From NCBI RefSeq assembly GCF_024756275.1, contig NZ_JANUGQ010000022.1:1-64000 (forward strand): 64,000 nucleotides of DNA, in the 5' to 3' direction. This DNA comes from Streptomyces pyxinae. Lineage in GTDB: Bacteria; Actinomycetota; Actinomycetes; Streptomycetales; Streptomycetaceae. The notes under the pieces were generated by a model, which was not told the origin of the DNA, made no database searches, and worked only from the letters and a program-made list of their open reading frames with translations. The stretch's first letter is position 1. Each line of letters starts with the position of its first letter. This document shows, one piece after another, positions 43,754 to 52,201 of this stretch. The translations under genes were made by a program, and so were the position numbers.

Positions 43754-43884
43754 CCGCCGGCCGGCCCCGGATCCACCGGCCGGTCCGGGCCCGGTCCGGG
43801 ACCCGTGTACCGCAGGTGCACCCGGCGGTGCGCTCTTTGCCGGAAACGCCTCCGAAGCCGTGCCGCGAGCGGCAAGCTGCTGGC

Positions 43885-45018
43885 ATGACCGAATCGGTGG
43901 AGAATGTGCCGTCCTACCGCAAGATCCGCATCACCGCGCCCGAGGAGCCGGTGGCCGTCGTCGCCGATCTGGAGGCGTGGCAGGCCCGGGACAAGTACCC
44001 CGACATCCTCTCGGCCGGTGACCCCGTCTTCGGACTGGTCCGCGAGCGGGAGGCGGGCGGCTGGGAAGTGCTCGGCCCCTTCTGCAACCGCTATCCGCAG
44101 ATGTCCCGGGACGATCTGGGGCCGGAGTTCCGCGATCTCGCCCAGCGCGTCAAGGCGGAGAACGGCGACACCGCCGGACACGACGAGGCCATGGCGGCGG
44201 CGGAGCGGCTGGAGGGCGAGGCGCTGGACGAGCTGACCGTCCTCGGTGTCCGCTACCGGGTGATCCGGGCCGAGTGCTTCATCCGCTCCGGCCCCGACGG
44301 GCCCGAGCCGCCGCGCCCCTCCGACGCCGACGCCCTCCGGGCGGGCGAGAGCTTCGGGGCGCCCGATCCTTCCGAGGGGTTCGTCATCGACCCGGCGTCC
44401 CCCACCGGGATGTCCGAGGGCATCCTCAAGACCGAGCTGCTCGGCCTGGTCCGCCCCGTCGGATCGGTCCCCGAGGATGTCCGGCACGACTCCCTGCTGG
44501 CCGCCCGGACCCATCCCGGCGGGGTGCTGATGCCCGCCGCCTTCATGACCTCCGAGCGGATCGGCGGGGTGTGGCGCCCGGACTCCACCGTCTGCTACGC
44601 CACGCCCCAGTCGGCCCGGGACGGCATCGCCGACCGGCTCCGGGTGATGATCCCCTGGGAGGAGAAGCTCAGCCCCGCCGAGCGCGAGCCCTACAACGAG
44701 GCCGCCGACCGCATCGACGCCCAGCGCTGCGACGAACTGGAGGTGGCGGGCCGCCGCTTCCGGATCGTCCGGGTGGAGCGGCTGGTCCGGATCGGCCCGG
44801 ACGGCCCCGAGCCGCCCCGCCCCTCGGACCCCGACCCCTGTCCCCCGGTCCTGGTCCAGAACCAGCAGCTCCGGGACGCGGGGGTGAACGTCGAGGAGGA
44901 GGACGCCAAGCCCCTGGAGCTGTCCGAGGACACCCGGCGGCTGATGGCCCTCTGCGACGAGGACGAGGAGCGGCGGAAGGAACGGCAGAAGGGACAGCGG
45001 AAGCGAGGCCGCCGCTGA
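43885..45018 (+). CDS. DUF5954 family protein with internal duplication
   Basis: 377 residues from ATG 43885. No membrane segment. Two similar segments are visible: RYRVIRAECFIRSGPDGPEP at about 126-145 and RFRIVRVERLVRIGPDGPEP near 290-310, each followed by PRPSD. The protein thus seems built from two related halves. I associate this form with DUF5954, an uncharacterised Streptomyces family. The C-terminus is Glu/Lys/Arg-rich (DEERRKERQKGQRKRGRR). The sequence upstream (43754-43884) holds no other gene. Confidence 0.8.
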   Translation: MTESVENVPSYRKIRITAPEEPVAVVADLEAWQARDKYPDILSAGDPVFGLVREREAGGWEVLGPFCNRYPQMSRDDLGPEFRDLAQRVKAENGDTAGHDEAMAAAERLEGEALDELTVLGVRYRVIRAECFIRSGPDGPEPPRPSDADALRAGESFGAPDPSEGFVIDPASPTGMSEGILKTELLGLVRPVGSVPEDVRHDSLLAARTHPGGVLMPAAFMTSERIGGVWRPDSTVCYATPQSARDGIADRLRVMIPWEEKLSPAEREPYNEAADRIDAQRCDELEVAGRRFRIVRVERLVRIGPDGPEPPRPSDPDPCPPVLVQNQQLRDAGVNVEEEDAKPLELSEDTRRLMALCDEDEERRKERQKGQRKRGRR

Positions 45019-45378
45019 TCCGGGACCGTGTCCGGACCGCGCGGCCCCGTGCCCGTACCCGGGCCGCGTGCCCCGGCCCCGCCCCCCCCGGGCCGGAATT
45101 CCGCGCGGGCCGGGCCGGAAGACCGCGCCGGCCTCCCGGGCGGCAGCACCGGCGCGGCGACGGCCCGCGCCGGACCGCCGCCGTACGGGGGCGCCTTCGT
45201 GCGGGACGGCCGTACGGCCACCGCACGCGGCGGTCTCCACCGGACCGCCGCCGACGGGGCCGTCGCTCACCGGGCCCGCACGGGCCCCTCGCCGCCGGGC
45301 TTCCGGTTACCGCCCGGTTCCGGTTCTTGCGCGAGCGGGCGCCCACTCATGGTCGTGACCGCCGTCACAGTGTTAGAA
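45019..45378. other. Intergenic region, 360 bases, before the SpoIIE gene
   Basis: GC-rich sequence with no supported gene. A homopolymer of eight C (45082-45089) is present. The stretch 45350-45378 is AT-richer and may hold the promoter for the following gene; a GTGTTAGAA element precedes its ATG. Confidence 0.4.
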
Positions 45379-48129
45379 ATGAGCGTGGTCACCCTTCTCG
45401 ACCGGTTCCGCCGGGTATCGGTTCGGTCACTGACCGAGCGGCGCCCCCGGAGCGTCGCCGGGCAGGTGTTCGTCCTGCAAGTGGCGCTCGTGGTGCTGCT
45501 GGTGCTCGGGGCGGTCCTGGCCCTGCTCCTCCAGTCCCGGCACGACAGCGACCGCGAGGCCCGCAACCGCTCGGTCGCCGTCGCGGAGGCGTTCGCGTAC
45601 GCGCCGGGGCTGCGGGAGGCGCTGGCCTCGCCCGATCCGACCGCCGAGCTTCAGCCGCTTACCGAGCAGGCCAGGACCCGGGCCGGGGTCGACTTCATCG
45701 TGGTCATGGACACCCGGGGCATCCGCTACACCCACCCGCTGCCCGAGCGGATCGGTGGCCGCTTCGTCGGCACCATCCAACCCTCGCTGGCCGGCCGGGT
45801 GTACACCGAACGGGTGAACGGCCCGCTCGGGGACGAGATGCAGGCGGTCGTCCCGGTGACCGGCCCCGACGGCGAGGTGATCGCCCTGGTCTCCGCCGGG
45901 CTCAAGGTCAAGAACGTCACCGGCGTGGTGGACCGGCAGCTGCCGCTGATCCTGGCCATCAGCGCCTCCGGACTCGCTCTCGCCACCGCCGGGACCGCCC
46001 TGGTGGCCCGGCGGCTCCGGCGCCAGACCCACGGCCTCGGACCCACCGAGATGACCCGGGTGTACGAGCACCACGACGCCGTTCTCCACTCGGTGCGCGA
46101 GGGCGTCGTGATCGTCGCGGGCGACGGCCGGCTGCTGCTCGCCAATGACGAGGCGGAACGTTTGCTCCGGTTGCCGCCGGACGCCGAGGGGCGCCGCATC
46201 CGCGACCTGCCCGGACTCGCCCCCGGCATCTCCGAGCTGCTGATGTCCGGCCGCGAGGCCACCGACGAGGTGGTGCCGTCGGCGGACCGGCTGCTCGCCG
46301 TCAACCAGCGCCCGACCGACCGCGACGGCGGACCCGCCGGGACCGTCGTCACCATCCGGGACACCACCGAGCTCCAGGCGCTCACCGGCCGTGCCGAGGG
46401 CGCCCGCAACCGGCTCAACCTGCTGTACGACGCGGGAGTGGGCATCGGCACCACCCTGGACGTGGTGCGCACCGCCCAGGAGCTGGCCGATGTCGCCGTA
46501 CCCCGGTTCGCGGACTATGTGACCGTCGATCTGGCCGACCCGGTGCTGCGCGGCGAGGAGCCGTCCCGCAACGGCGCCGACATGCGGCGCACCGCCGTCA
46601 GCGGGGTCCGCGACGACCACCCGCTCTATCCGCGCGGGCTGCGCATCGACTTCGTACCGTCCACCCCGCAGGCGCGCGGCTACGGCACCGGGCGGGCGGA
46701 GATCGTCCCGCGCCTCTCCCGGGCGCCCGGCTGGCGCGCCCAGGACCCGGAGCGGGCCGACAGCATCGTCGCGTACGGCATCCACTCGCTGATCACCGTC
46801 CCGCTCAAGGCGCGCGGCGTCGTCCTCGGCGTGGCCAACTTCTGGCGCTCCCGCAAGCCCGAGCCCTTCGAGGACGAGGACCTGGCGCTCGCCGAGGAGC
46901 TAGTCACCCGGGCCGCCGTCTGCATCGACAACGCCCGCCGCTACACCCGCGAGCACGCCATGGCGGTCACCCTCCAGCGCAGCCTGCTGCCCCGCGCCCT
47001 GCCCGAGCAGAGCGCCCTGGAGGTGGCGCACCGCTATCTGCCCGCCCAGTCCGGGGTCGGCGGCGACTGGTTCGACGTCATCCCGCTGCCCGGCAGCCGG
47101 GTCGCGCTGGTCGTCGGGGACGTCGTGGGCCACGGGCTGCACGCCGCCGCCACCATGGGCCGGCTGCGCACGGCGGTGCACAACTTCTCCACCCTGGACC
47201 TGCCTCCGGACGAACTCCTCGGCCGGCTGGACGACCTGGTGGGGCGGATCGACATGGACGAGGGCGACCGGGACACCGGCGCCGGGATGACGGGCGCCAC
47301 CTGCCTGTACGCGGTCTACGACCCGGTCTCCCGGCGGTGCGTGATGGCCCGGGCCGGCCATCCGCTGCCGGCCCTGGCGCACCCCGGCGGGAGGGTGGAG
47401 TTCCCCGACCTGCCGGCCGGGCCGCCGCTGGGTCTCGGCGGGATACCGTTCGAGACCGCCGAACTGGAGCTGGCCGAGGGCAGCCGGCTGGTCTTCTACA
47501 CCGACGGGCTGATCGAGGACCGCAGCCGGGACATCGACGTGGGCCTGGAACTGCTCCGCACGGCCCTGGCCGGCGCCGCCGACCGCACCCCCGACGACAC
47601 CTGCCGGGTGGTGCTGGACGCCCTGCTGCCCGCGCACCCCAAGGACGACGTGGCCCTGCTGGTCGCCCGCACCAAGGCCCTGCCGGACGACCGGGTGGCC
47701 GACTGGGAGGTGCCCTTCGACCCGGGCGCGGTCGGCAAGATGCGCGCCGCCGCCGTCGGCAAGCTGGAGGAGTGGGGGCTGGACGACCTGACGTTCGCCG
47801 CCGAACTGATCCTCAGCGAGCTGATCACCAACGCCATCCGCTACGGCGCCGCCCCGGTCCGGGTCCGGCTGCTCCACGACCGGGGGCTGACCTGCGAGGT
47901 CTCCGACTCCAGCAACACCTCGCCGCATCTGCGGTACGCGGCCACCACCGACGAGGGCGGCCGGGGCCTCTTCCTGGTCGCCCAGCTCGCGGAGCGCTGG
48001 GGAACCAGGTACACCCCGGACGGCAAGGTCATCTGGGCGGAGCTGTCCCAGCAGCCCGGCGCGGGCGGCAAGGCCGCCGAGGCGGCGGGCCTGGCGGCCT
48101 TCGACGTACTCGACGCGGAGATGATCTGA
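45379..48129 (+). CDS. CitA/DcuS-like membrane sensor SpoIIE phosphatase with PAS, GAF and RsbW-like domains
   Basis: 916 residues from ATG 45379; ATG 45349 in frame is an alternative and neither has a clear binding site. TM1 about 29-51, extracytoplasmic single-Cache-like sensor about 52-187 with VVMDTRGIRYTHPLPERIGG, TM2 about 188-210, then RRLRRQTHGLGPTEMTRVYE. This block, with the PAS domain after it, matches citrate/C4-dicarboxylate sensor kinases. Instead of a histidine kinase core it has GAF (about 345-515), SpoIIE/PP2C with canonical GVGGDWFDV, VGDVVGHG and PKDDVALL, and HATPase_c_2 with ELILSELITNAIRYG. It is a paralogue of the 1023-3857 protein, which has a changed phosphatase motif. 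It would couple an outside signal, perhaps a carboxylate, to an anti-sigma network. Confidence 0.92.
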   Translation: MSVVTLLDRFRRVSVRSLTERRPRSVAGQVFVLQVALVVLLVLGAVLALLLQSRHDSDREARNRSVAVAEAFAYAPGLREALASPDPTAELQPLTEQARTRAGVDFIVVMDTRGIRYTHPLPERIGGRFVGTIQPSLAGRVYTERVNGPLGDEMQAVVPVTGPDGEVIALVSAGLKVKNVTGVVDRQLPLILAISASGLALATAGTALVARRLRRQTHGLGPTEMTRVYEHHDAVLHSVREGVVIVAGDGRLLLANDEAERLLRLPPDAEGRRIRDLPGLAPGISELLMSGREATDEVVPSADRLLAVNQRPTDRDGGPAGTVVTIRDTTELQALTGRAEGARNRLNLLYDAGVGIGTTLDVVRTAQELADVAVPRFADYVTVDLADPVLRGEEPSRNGADMRRTAVSGVRDDHPLYPRGLRIDFVPSTPQARGYGTGRAEIVPRLSRAPGWRAQDPERADSIVAYGIHSLITVPLKARGVVLGVANFWRSRKPEPFEDEDLALAEELVTRAAVCIDNARRYTREHAMAVTLQRSLLPRALPEQSALEVAHRYLPAQSGVGGDWFDVIPLPGSRVALVVGDVVGHGLHAAATMGRLRTAVHNFSTLDLPPDELLGRLDDLVGRIDMDEGDRDTGAGMTGATCLYAVYDPVSRRCVMARAGHPLPALAHPGGRVEFPDLPAGPPLGLGGIPFETAELELAEGSRLVFYTDGLIEDRSRDIDVGLELLRTALAGAADRTPDDTCRVVLDALLPAHPKDDVALLVARTKALPDDRVADWEVPFDPGAVGKMRAAAVGKLEEWGLDDLTFAAELILSELITNAIRYGAAPVRVRLLHDRGLTCEVSDSSNTSPHLRYAATTDEGGRGLFLVAQLAERWGTRYTPDGKVIWAELSQQPGAGGKAAEAAGLAAFDVLDAEMI

Positions 48130-48313
48130 GTCCCGCCCCGGTACGCCGGTTCCCGGCGCGCGCCCGGCCCGTCGCCGTCCCTTCCCGTCTGCCTCCGCCG
48201 TACGGGTCCGGCGGTCGCCGTACGGCTCCGGCGCGCGGCTCCGGTGGCTGTCGGGCGGCTGCCCGGGCCTCGGCAAGCCCGCCGCCCGGCCCCGGTGACT
48301 AGGCTGGGCCGCC

Positions 48314-49042
48314 ATGTTCTCCCCCCAGGGCCCGACCCTCCGCGAACTGGCCGGGCAGGCGCTCTCCTCCACCCGTGCCGGCTACGACCTGCTGGCCCCG
48401 AAGTTCGACCACACGCCCTACCGGACGCCGGACCGGGTGCTGACGGCGGTGGCCGGGGCGCTCCGCCCGCTCGGCCCGTTCGGCGCCGGTCTGGACCTCT
48501 GCTGCGGCACCGGGGCGGGCACCGGGATGCTGCGCGAGCTCTGTACGCGGCGGGTGACCGGTGTCGACTTCAGCGCCGGGATGCTCGCCCGCGCCGCCGC
48601 CGCGCATCCGCCGCGGCCCGGAGCGCCCCGGCCGGAGTGGGTCCGGGCCGATGCCCGGCAGCTGCCGTTCACCGGGGCCTTCGACCTGGCGGTGAGCTTC
48701 GGCGCCTTCGGGCACTTCCTGCCCCGGGAGCGGCCCGCGCTCTTCGCCGGAGTACGCCGGGCGCTCCGGCCCGGCGGCCGGTTCGTCTTCCCGGTCGCCG
48801 CGCCGCCGCCGGTCGGCTCGGTGCCGTACTGGGCGCTGTGGGGCTTCGACACCGCCATGCGGGCGCGCAATCTGCTCCGGCGGCCGCCGTTCGTGATGTA
48901 CTACCGCACCTTCCGCCTCCCGGACGTGGTGCGGGAGCTGACGGCGGCCGGGTTCTCGGTGACGGCGCCCCCGCTCGCCGCTCTGGGCACCCGGCCGGAC
49001 GGAGCACCCCGCTGCCGGCTGGTCACCGCCCGCCGGGACTGA
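48314..49042 (+). CDS. Class I SAM-dependent methyltransferase
   Basis: 242 residues. SAM-binding motif I is GLDLCCGTGAGTGML (about 59-73), the acidic second strand is VTGVDFSAGMLARA, and FDLAVSFGAFGHFLP is motif IV-like, typical of Methyltransf_11 and UbiE-like enzymes. Small-molecule substrate is likely but unknown. The ATG at 48314 has no strong ribosome binding site. Downstream a perfect 14-bp hairpin ends the transcript. No neighbouring pathway suggests its partner. Confidence 0.88.
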   Translation: MFSPQGPTLRELAGQALSSTRAGYDLLAPKFDHTPYRTPDRVLTAVAGALRPLGPFGAGLDLCCGTGAGTGMLRELCTRRVTGVDFSAGMLARAAAAHPPRPGAPRPEWVRADARQLPFTGAFDLAVSFGAFGHFLPRERPALFAGVRRALRPGGRFVFPVAAPPPVGSVPYWALWGFDTAMRARNLLRRPPFVMYYRTFRLPDVVRELTAAGFSVTAPPLAALGTRPDGAPRCRLVTARRD

Positions 49043-49076
49043 GCCCGGGGTGGTGCGCGTCCGGTGCCCGCAGCCG

Positions 49077-49120
49077 ACGGCGCCCGGCCGTCCGGGGAGA
49101 CCGGGGCGGCCGGGCGCCGT
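49077..49120. terminator. Bidirectional terminator, perfect 14-bp stem
   Basis: ACGGCGCCCGGCCG (49077-49090) pairs exactly with 49107-49120, between the convergent methyltransferase (+) and DUF2795 (-) genes. Confidence 0.8.
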
Positions 49121-49149
49121 GCGATGCGCGCGGTCGGTGCGGTGGGGCG

Positions 49150-49338
49150 TTACTCCTTGCCCACCTGCTTGCTCACCTCCGCCGGGGTCTCGTACTCCTT
49201 GTCCGGGATGCCGTCGAGGGCGCTGACGATGTCCTGGTCGGCGCCGTTCGAGCGGGCCGCGTCGACGATGTCCTGTTTGGCGGCGGGGTAGCTGATCCCG
49301 CCGAGGGCCTTCTGCATGGCGATGGGGTTCACGGTCAT
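49150..49338 (-). CDS. DUF2795 small protein
   Basis: 62 residues. The pattern VNPIAMQKALGGISYPAAK, then DIVDAARSNGADQDIVSALD and PDKEYETPAEVSKQVGK matches the small DUF2795 domain, a helical fold found in actinobacteria and resembling a DNA-binding or helix-rich module. Function unknown. The start is ATG 49338. The 344 bases from here to the next gene (49339-49682) hold no recognisable feature. Confidence 0.85.
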   Translation of the reverse strand: MTVNPIAMQKALGGISYPAAKQDIVDAARSNGADQDIVSALDGIPDKEYETPAEVSKQVGKE

Positions 49339-49682
49339 GGTCCGATGCGTACCCGCGCCGTCGCCGCCGCCGACGCGGGGCGCCGGGTCTTCACGGCAAT
49401 GGAGCACGGCGACGGAGCCCGGCACGGAGCACGGCGGGGCTCGTCCGGCCCGGGGCGCCGGGGGAGCGAACCCGTCGGGGTTGCCGCACAATGTCGTAAG
49501 CGGACCGGTGGTCGCGGGCACACCCCGGTGCGGGGCAGGGCGCCCCGGTCCGGTGGCCGGCGCACCGACCGGCCCCGGGAGACCGGTGTCCCCGTGCCTC
49601 CCTCGCGGCTTCCCGGTGCTCCCGGTGTTCGCTGTGTTTCTCGGGGTTCGGTGTTCGTGGCGTGGGAAAGGCAGGTACGTCC

Positions 49683-49901
49683 ATGCTGTTGGCGCATCCC
49701 GCAGTGCTTCGCGAGCTCGTGACCCGCTATGAGTCCCTGTGCTCGGCCGGCGGGCCGGACCGGGGGCCGGCCGTCGCGCCCGACCTGAAACGCCGGCTGG
49801 ACGACGTGGCGTACACGCTCTGTGTGGCCACGGGCACCCGACAGGTCGAACAGGCGCTCGCGGCGGCCCGGGCGAGGCTGGCCACCGTCCCCGCCACCTG
49901 A
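49683..49901 (+). CDS. DUF5133-like small protein
   Basis: 72 residues: MLLAHPAVLRELVTRYESL, then VAPDLKRRLDDVAYTLCVAT and TRQVEQALAAARARLA. It is helical, without a membrane segment, with two cysteines. By memory it matches DUF5133, a small protein widespread in Streptomyces with no known function. The ATG at 49683 follows a weak GGCAGG. A strong hairpin terminates it at 49940-49975. Confidence 0.8.
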   Translation: MLLAHPAVLRELVTRYESLCSAGGPDRGPAVAPDLKRRLDDVAYTLCVATGTRQVEQALAAARARLATVPAT

Positions 49902-49939
49902 GCCGGCGGGGCCCCGGCCGCTCGCGTGGCACGGGCCTT

Positions 49940-49975
49940 CGGCGGCCCCGGTCCAGGGGTTGACCGGGGCCGCCG
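49940..49975 (+). terminator. Perfect 14-bp hairpin after the DUF5133 gene
   Basis: CGGCGGCCCCGGTC (49940-49953) pairs exactly with 49962-49975 around an 8-base loop, 38 bases after the stop. Confidence 0.8.
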
Positions 49976-50163
49976 CTTCGGGAGTTCCGCGAGGGGAGAG
50001 CGGAACGCCCGGATGAACACCACGGGGCGACGTGAGGAGGAGTCGTCGCCACTGAGTGTCCGGTTTCCGCCCCGCGTCCGGGGAGAGAGGCGGACGACGG
50101 GCGTGGCAGCAGTAAACATATATACCGTTGAGTAAGCAAGAGTATGAAAAATTTCATGTCCGT

Positions 50164-50189
50164 CGGTGGCCGAAAAAATACGGCCACCG
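50164..50189 (-). terminator. Intrinsic terminator of the RpiR-family gene
   Basis: On the minus strand, CGGTGGCCG (50189-50181) pairs with CGGCCACCG (50172-50164) around an 8-base loop. It is followed on that strand by AAATTTTTC, a T-rich run. It begins 12 bases after the stop codon at 50201. The adjacent 50105-50160 is the most AT-rich patch in the region. Confidence 0.8.
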
Positions 50190-50200
50190 GCGCGGCCCTC

Positions 50201-51124
50201 TCAGTCCTCCAAGAAGAAGGAGTGCTCCTCGGCGACGTGTTCATAGCCTTCCAGCCGGGCCTGGGTCCGTTCCGGGAAGGCGTCCGCCATGGCTTGAAGC
50301 ACCGCGGCCGAGACCACACCCGGCGCCGAGTAGGAGTCGAAAACCAGCCGTGATCCGGTACCGGCGGTGAGCGTCACATCGGCCTCCTCCACCAGGGGGC
50401 CCAGCGTCAGATCGGTGATCAGCGCCACCCGCAGCCCGGTCCGCCGGGCCGCCCGCAGCGCGGCCAGCGTCTCGTGGGCGTGCCGGGGCATCGCGTACGC
50501 CAGCACCCAGCTGCCGCCCGCCTCCCGGGACTGCAGCAGCGCGTCGTAGGCGACGCTCCCGCCCCTGGTCACCAGCCGCACATCGGGCAGGACGCGGCGC
50601 GCCGCGTACGCGAAGTACTCCGCCAGGGACACCGAGATCCGCAGCCCCAGCACCGTCAGCGGCACCGAGGAGGCCAGCTCGCGGCCCACGTCCAGCACCT
50701 GGTGGGGGTCGGCGAGCAGGCGGCGCAGATTCTCCAGGTTCTCGATCTCGGCGTCGATCGCCGCCTGGAGCTCATTGCGCCGGATCTCCTCGCGCGAGTC
50801 CGGCGAACCCGCCACCGCGCTCAGCGCGATCGGCTGGAGCGCCTCCCGCAGCGCCGGATAGCCCGTGTACCCCACCGATGTGGCGAACCGGGTGACCGAC
50901 GGCTGGCTCACCCCCACGCGCTCGGCCAGATCGGTGATCGAGAGGAACGCCGCCTCGGTCAGATGGTCGACGATGTACCGCGCGATGCGCCGCTGGCCGG
51001 GGGAGAGGCGGTGACCGCCGAACAGGGCCAGCACCCGGTCCGTCGGCGGTGCCGGCTCCTCCGGGGAGCGTCTGCCCGGAGTGATCGCGGCCGCCTGAGC
51101 GCGCGCCTGCTGGCCTGATGGCAC
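50201..51124 (-). CDS. MurR/RpiR-family transcriptional regulator (HTH plus SIS domain)
   Basis: 307 residues from GTG 51124, with GGAGG seven bases upstream. N-terminal HTH about 30-105 (FLSITDLAERVGVSQPSVTR), C-terminal SIS phosphosugar-binding domain about 130-290 (LTVLGLRISVSLAEYFAYAA, RLVFDSYSAPGVVSAAVLQA). RpiR regulators usually sense phosphorylated sugars or amino sugars and control catabolic genes. No transporter or sugar operon lies next to it. It is divergent from the Sua5-like gene, with 151 bases between them. Confidence 0.92.
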   Translation of the reverse strand: MPSGQQARAQAAAITPGRRSPEEPAPPTDRVLALFGGHRLSPGQRRIARYIVDHLTEAAFLSITDLAERVGVSQPSVTRFATSVGYTGYPALREALQPIALSAVAGSPDSREEIRRNELQAAIDAEIENLENLRRLLADPHQVLDVGRELASSVPLTVLGLRISVSLAEYFAYAARRVLPDVRLVTRGGSVAYDALLQSREAGGSWVLAYAMPRHAHETLAALRAARRTGLRVALITDLTLGPLVEEADVTLTAGTGSRLVFDSYSAPGVVSAAVLQAMADAFPERTQARLEGYEHVAEEHSFFLED

Positions 51125-51275
51125 CGGTGTGCCTCCTTCGTGTCCTGCTGGGTGCCCCCACAGTACCGACCGGCCCGGGACCCGGAGCCGGACCGTCACG
51201 GCGGCGGGGCCCCGCACGGACGGGGAGCGGCATCTCAGGGTCCGGCCCGCCTCCCCGACCCCGTACCCTCGCCCC

Positions 51276-51896
51276 ATGGCCAGGTACTTCGACGTCCATC
51301 CGGACAACCCCCAGCAGCGCACCGTGACCGCGGTCGCCGACGCGATCCGCGGCGACGCGCTGGTCGCCTACCCCACCGACTCCTGCTACGCCCTCGGCTG
51401 CCGGCTCGGCAACCGGGGCGGCGTCGACCGGATCCGGACGATCCGCGGCCTGGACGACCGGCACCACTTCACCCTGGTCTGCCAGGACTTCGCGCAGCTC
51501 GGAAGATTCGTCCAGATCGACAACGACGTCTTCCGGGCGATCAAGGCGGCCACCCCCGGCAGCTACACCTTCATCCTGCCCGCGACCCGCGAGGTGCCCA
51601 GGCAGCTCCAGCACCCCAAGAAGAAGACGGTCGGCGTCCGCATCCCCGACCATGTCGTGACCCAGGCCCTCCTCGCCGAACTGGGCGAACCGCTGCTCTC
51701 CAGCACCCTGCTCCTGCCGGGCGAGGAGGAGCCGCTGACCCAGGGCTGGGAGATCAAGGAACGGCTCGATCACGTGGTGGAGGCGGTGCTGGACTCGGGG
51801 GACTGCGGGACGGTGCCGACGACGGTCATCGACTTCTCCGGCGGCGAGGCGGAGATCGTACGGCGGGGGGCGGGGAGCACCGAGCGGTTCGAGTGA
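51276..51896 (+). CDS. Sua5/YciO/YrdC-family protein (threonylcarbamoyl-AMP synthase type)
   Basis: 206 residues. The YrdC-like domain fills the protein: ALVAYPTDSCYALGCRLGN (about 28-46), RIRTIRGLDDRHHFTLVCQD with the expected Lys/Arg-rich binding loop, TPGSYTFILPATREVP and VGVRIPDHVV. YrdC/Sua5 make threonylcarbamoyl-AMP for the t6A modification of tRNA. YciO is a paralogue whose activity is less certain. The short length without a C-terminal Sua5 domain and the GxRxPDH signature are nearer YciO/YrdC. Two GC hairpins (51955-51980 and 51990-52037) follow. Confidence 0.9.
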   Translation: MARYFDVHPDNPQQRTVTAVADAIRGDALVAYPTDSCYALGCRLGNRGGVDRIRTIRGLDDRHHFTLVCQDFAQLGRFVQIDNDVFRAIKAATPGSYTFILPATREVPRQLQHPKKKTVGVRIPDHVVTQALLAELGEPLLSSTLLLPGEEEPLTQGWEIKERLDHVVEAVLDSGDCGTVPTTVIDFSGGEAEIVRRGAGSTERFE

Positions 51897-51954
51897 CGGG
51901 GTGCGGCCGCCACCGCCGTCACCCTCCGGGAAGCGCCGGTCACTGAAGCCGTTC

Positions 51955-52037
51955 CGCCCGGCGGCCCGACCCGCCGGGCGGGGCCCGGCCGGACGGCGTC
52001 CACCGGCTCCGCCGCGGAGCGGGGCGGACGCCGTCCG
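51955..52037 (+). terminator. Two successive hairpins after the Sua5-like gene
   Basis: CGCCCGGCGG/CCGCCGGGCG (51955-51980, 6-base loop) is followed by CGGACGGCGTCC/GGACGCCGTCCG (51990-52037, 24-base loop). The rest of the 305-base gap 51897-52201 shows no gene. Confidence 0.65.
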
Positions 52038-52201
52038 CACGCTGCGGGCCGCCGACCCGACGACGCGGAACACGGAAGCCTCCTGCCGCACGGCTCGACG
52101 GCGTGTCCTGTCGGTACCGCCGCTGTGCGCCGTCGCGATCGTGCCGGGCACGCCGAGCGTGCCGCGCGATGCCGCCCGCATCATGGTCGCCGCCGAGCGG
52201 G

